This document shows, in pieces, positions 6,134 to 6,224 of a stretch of DNA of 6,224 bases. Where the stretch lies: the NCBI GenBank assembly GCA_039180225.1, contig JBCDDQ010000294.1, positions 1 to 6,224 on the forward strand, in the 5' to 3' direction. The translations under genes and the position numbers were made by a program. The notes under the pieces were generated by a model that was not told where the DNA came from, did no database searches, and saw only the letters and a list, made by a program, of their open reading frames with translations. Source of the stretch: JAAEUE01 sp039180225 (GTDB taxonomy: Bacteria; Pseudomonadota; Alphaproteobacteria; Rhizobiales; CAJQND01). The number at the start of each line of letters is the position of its first letter. Positions within the stretch are counted from its first letter, which is position 1.

Positions 6134-6224
6134 GAGCGCATCAAGGAAGATCATTTGCGCATTCTGCGCTTCTTTCGGTTCTATGCCTGGTACGGCGAAG
6201 GCGCCCCCGATAAGGGATCCCTCG
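6093..6224. repeat. 41-base perfect inverted repeat with 50-base spacer at the window end
   Basis: Positions 6093-6133 are the exact reverse complement of 6184-6224. The 50 bases between them (6134-6183) are not self-complementary over any length. The match may continue past the window, since the right arm ends exactly at the last base. Both arms encode the same peptide of the CCA enzyme (from AWYGEG to DKGSL) when read outward in opposite directions, and the spacer encodes the residues that belong directly before it. This arrangement is expected when a DNA strand switches template and copies back over itself, as in phi29 amplification chimeras, or when an assembler joins a read to its reverse complement. 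Confidence 0.95.
6131..6224 (+). pseudogene. cca: Fragment of the same CCA tRNA nucleotidyltransferase gene in opposite orientation
   Basis: Read forward from 6131 in one frame to the edge, this gives AERIKEDHLRILRFFRFY followed by AWYGEGAPDKGSL. EDHLR (6146-6160) is the EDxxR motif of class II CCA-adding enzymes, whose Asp and Arg select incoming CTP and ATP. LRILRFFRF is the usual helix after it. The reading frame is intact and lacks any start signal, and its last 13 residues repeat the beginning of the minus-strand copy. It is therefore the section just upstream of the minus-strand piece, joined in inverted orientation. It is labelled a pseudogene only because it cannot be expressed as an intact gene in this arrangement. 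In the real genome it is very probably continuous with the 5440-6133 segment. Confidence 0.85.

Noticed and set aside
6093..6224. Natural telomere, hairpin end or mobile-element terminal inverted repeat
   Set aside because: Both arms and the spacer are in-frame coding sequence of one housekeeping gene in its normal order, with no transposase, resolvase or target duplication nearby. A copy-back artefact explains everything.
6093..6224. Rho-independent terminator for the CCA gene
   Set aside because: The arms are 41 bases with a 50-base coding spacer, no T tract follows, and the position is internal to the gene rather than after its stop.

Overview
The window (6,224 bases, GC-rich) looks like chromosomal DNA of an alphaproteobacterium. 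The evidence is the alphaproteobacterial style of the UvrC, AIM24-family and CCA tRNA nucleotidyltransferase proteins, a form II CoxL-like molybdenum hydroxylase, and tight gene packing. The sequence does not support a genus. There is no rRNA, tRNA, CRISPR array, insertion sequence, phage gene or obvious genomic island.

Layout from left to right. (1) Positions 1-806, minus strand: the N-terminal 268 residues of the excinuclease subunit UvrC, running off the left edge. (2) 807-888: a short uvrC leader with a consensus -35 hexamer and several dyad symmetries. (3) 889-1749, minus: an AIM24/TIGR00266-family protein. (4) 1750-1866: a divergent intergenic region. (5) 1867-3087, plus: a tetratricopeptide-repeat protein with a C-terminal domain resembling a putative 2OG-Fe(II) oxygenase whose metal site looks degenerate. 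(6) 3090-5414, minus: a complete form II CoxL/xanthine-dehydrogenase-type molybdopterin subunit, convergent with gene 5 and separated from it by only 2 bases. (7) 5440-6133, minus: the C-terminal part of a CCA-adding tRNA nucleotidyltransferase, 25 bases upstream of gene 6 and probably cotranscribed with it. (8) 6131-6224, plus: a preceding, partly overlapping piece of that same CCA gene in the opposite orientation.

The right end therefore folds back on itself. A 41-base perfect inverted repeat (6093-6133 against 6184-6224) flanks a 50-base spacer, and that spacer reads as the missing upstream coding sequence of the CCA gene. This is most simply a whole-genome-amplification or assembly chimera at a contig end, not a biological arrangement. 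The ATG-initiated reading of the minus-strand CCA gene is an artefact of the junction.

The genes do not form one pathway. uvrC (DNA repair) and the CCA enzyme (tRNA 3'-end maturation) are housekeeping genes. The CoxL-like subunit should need an iron-sulfur subunit and an FAD subunit, neither of which is encoded here. I see no convincing new multi-gene system. The points most worth a second look are the fold-back end, the apparently inactivated oxygenase domain, and the CoxL-like gene without its partners.
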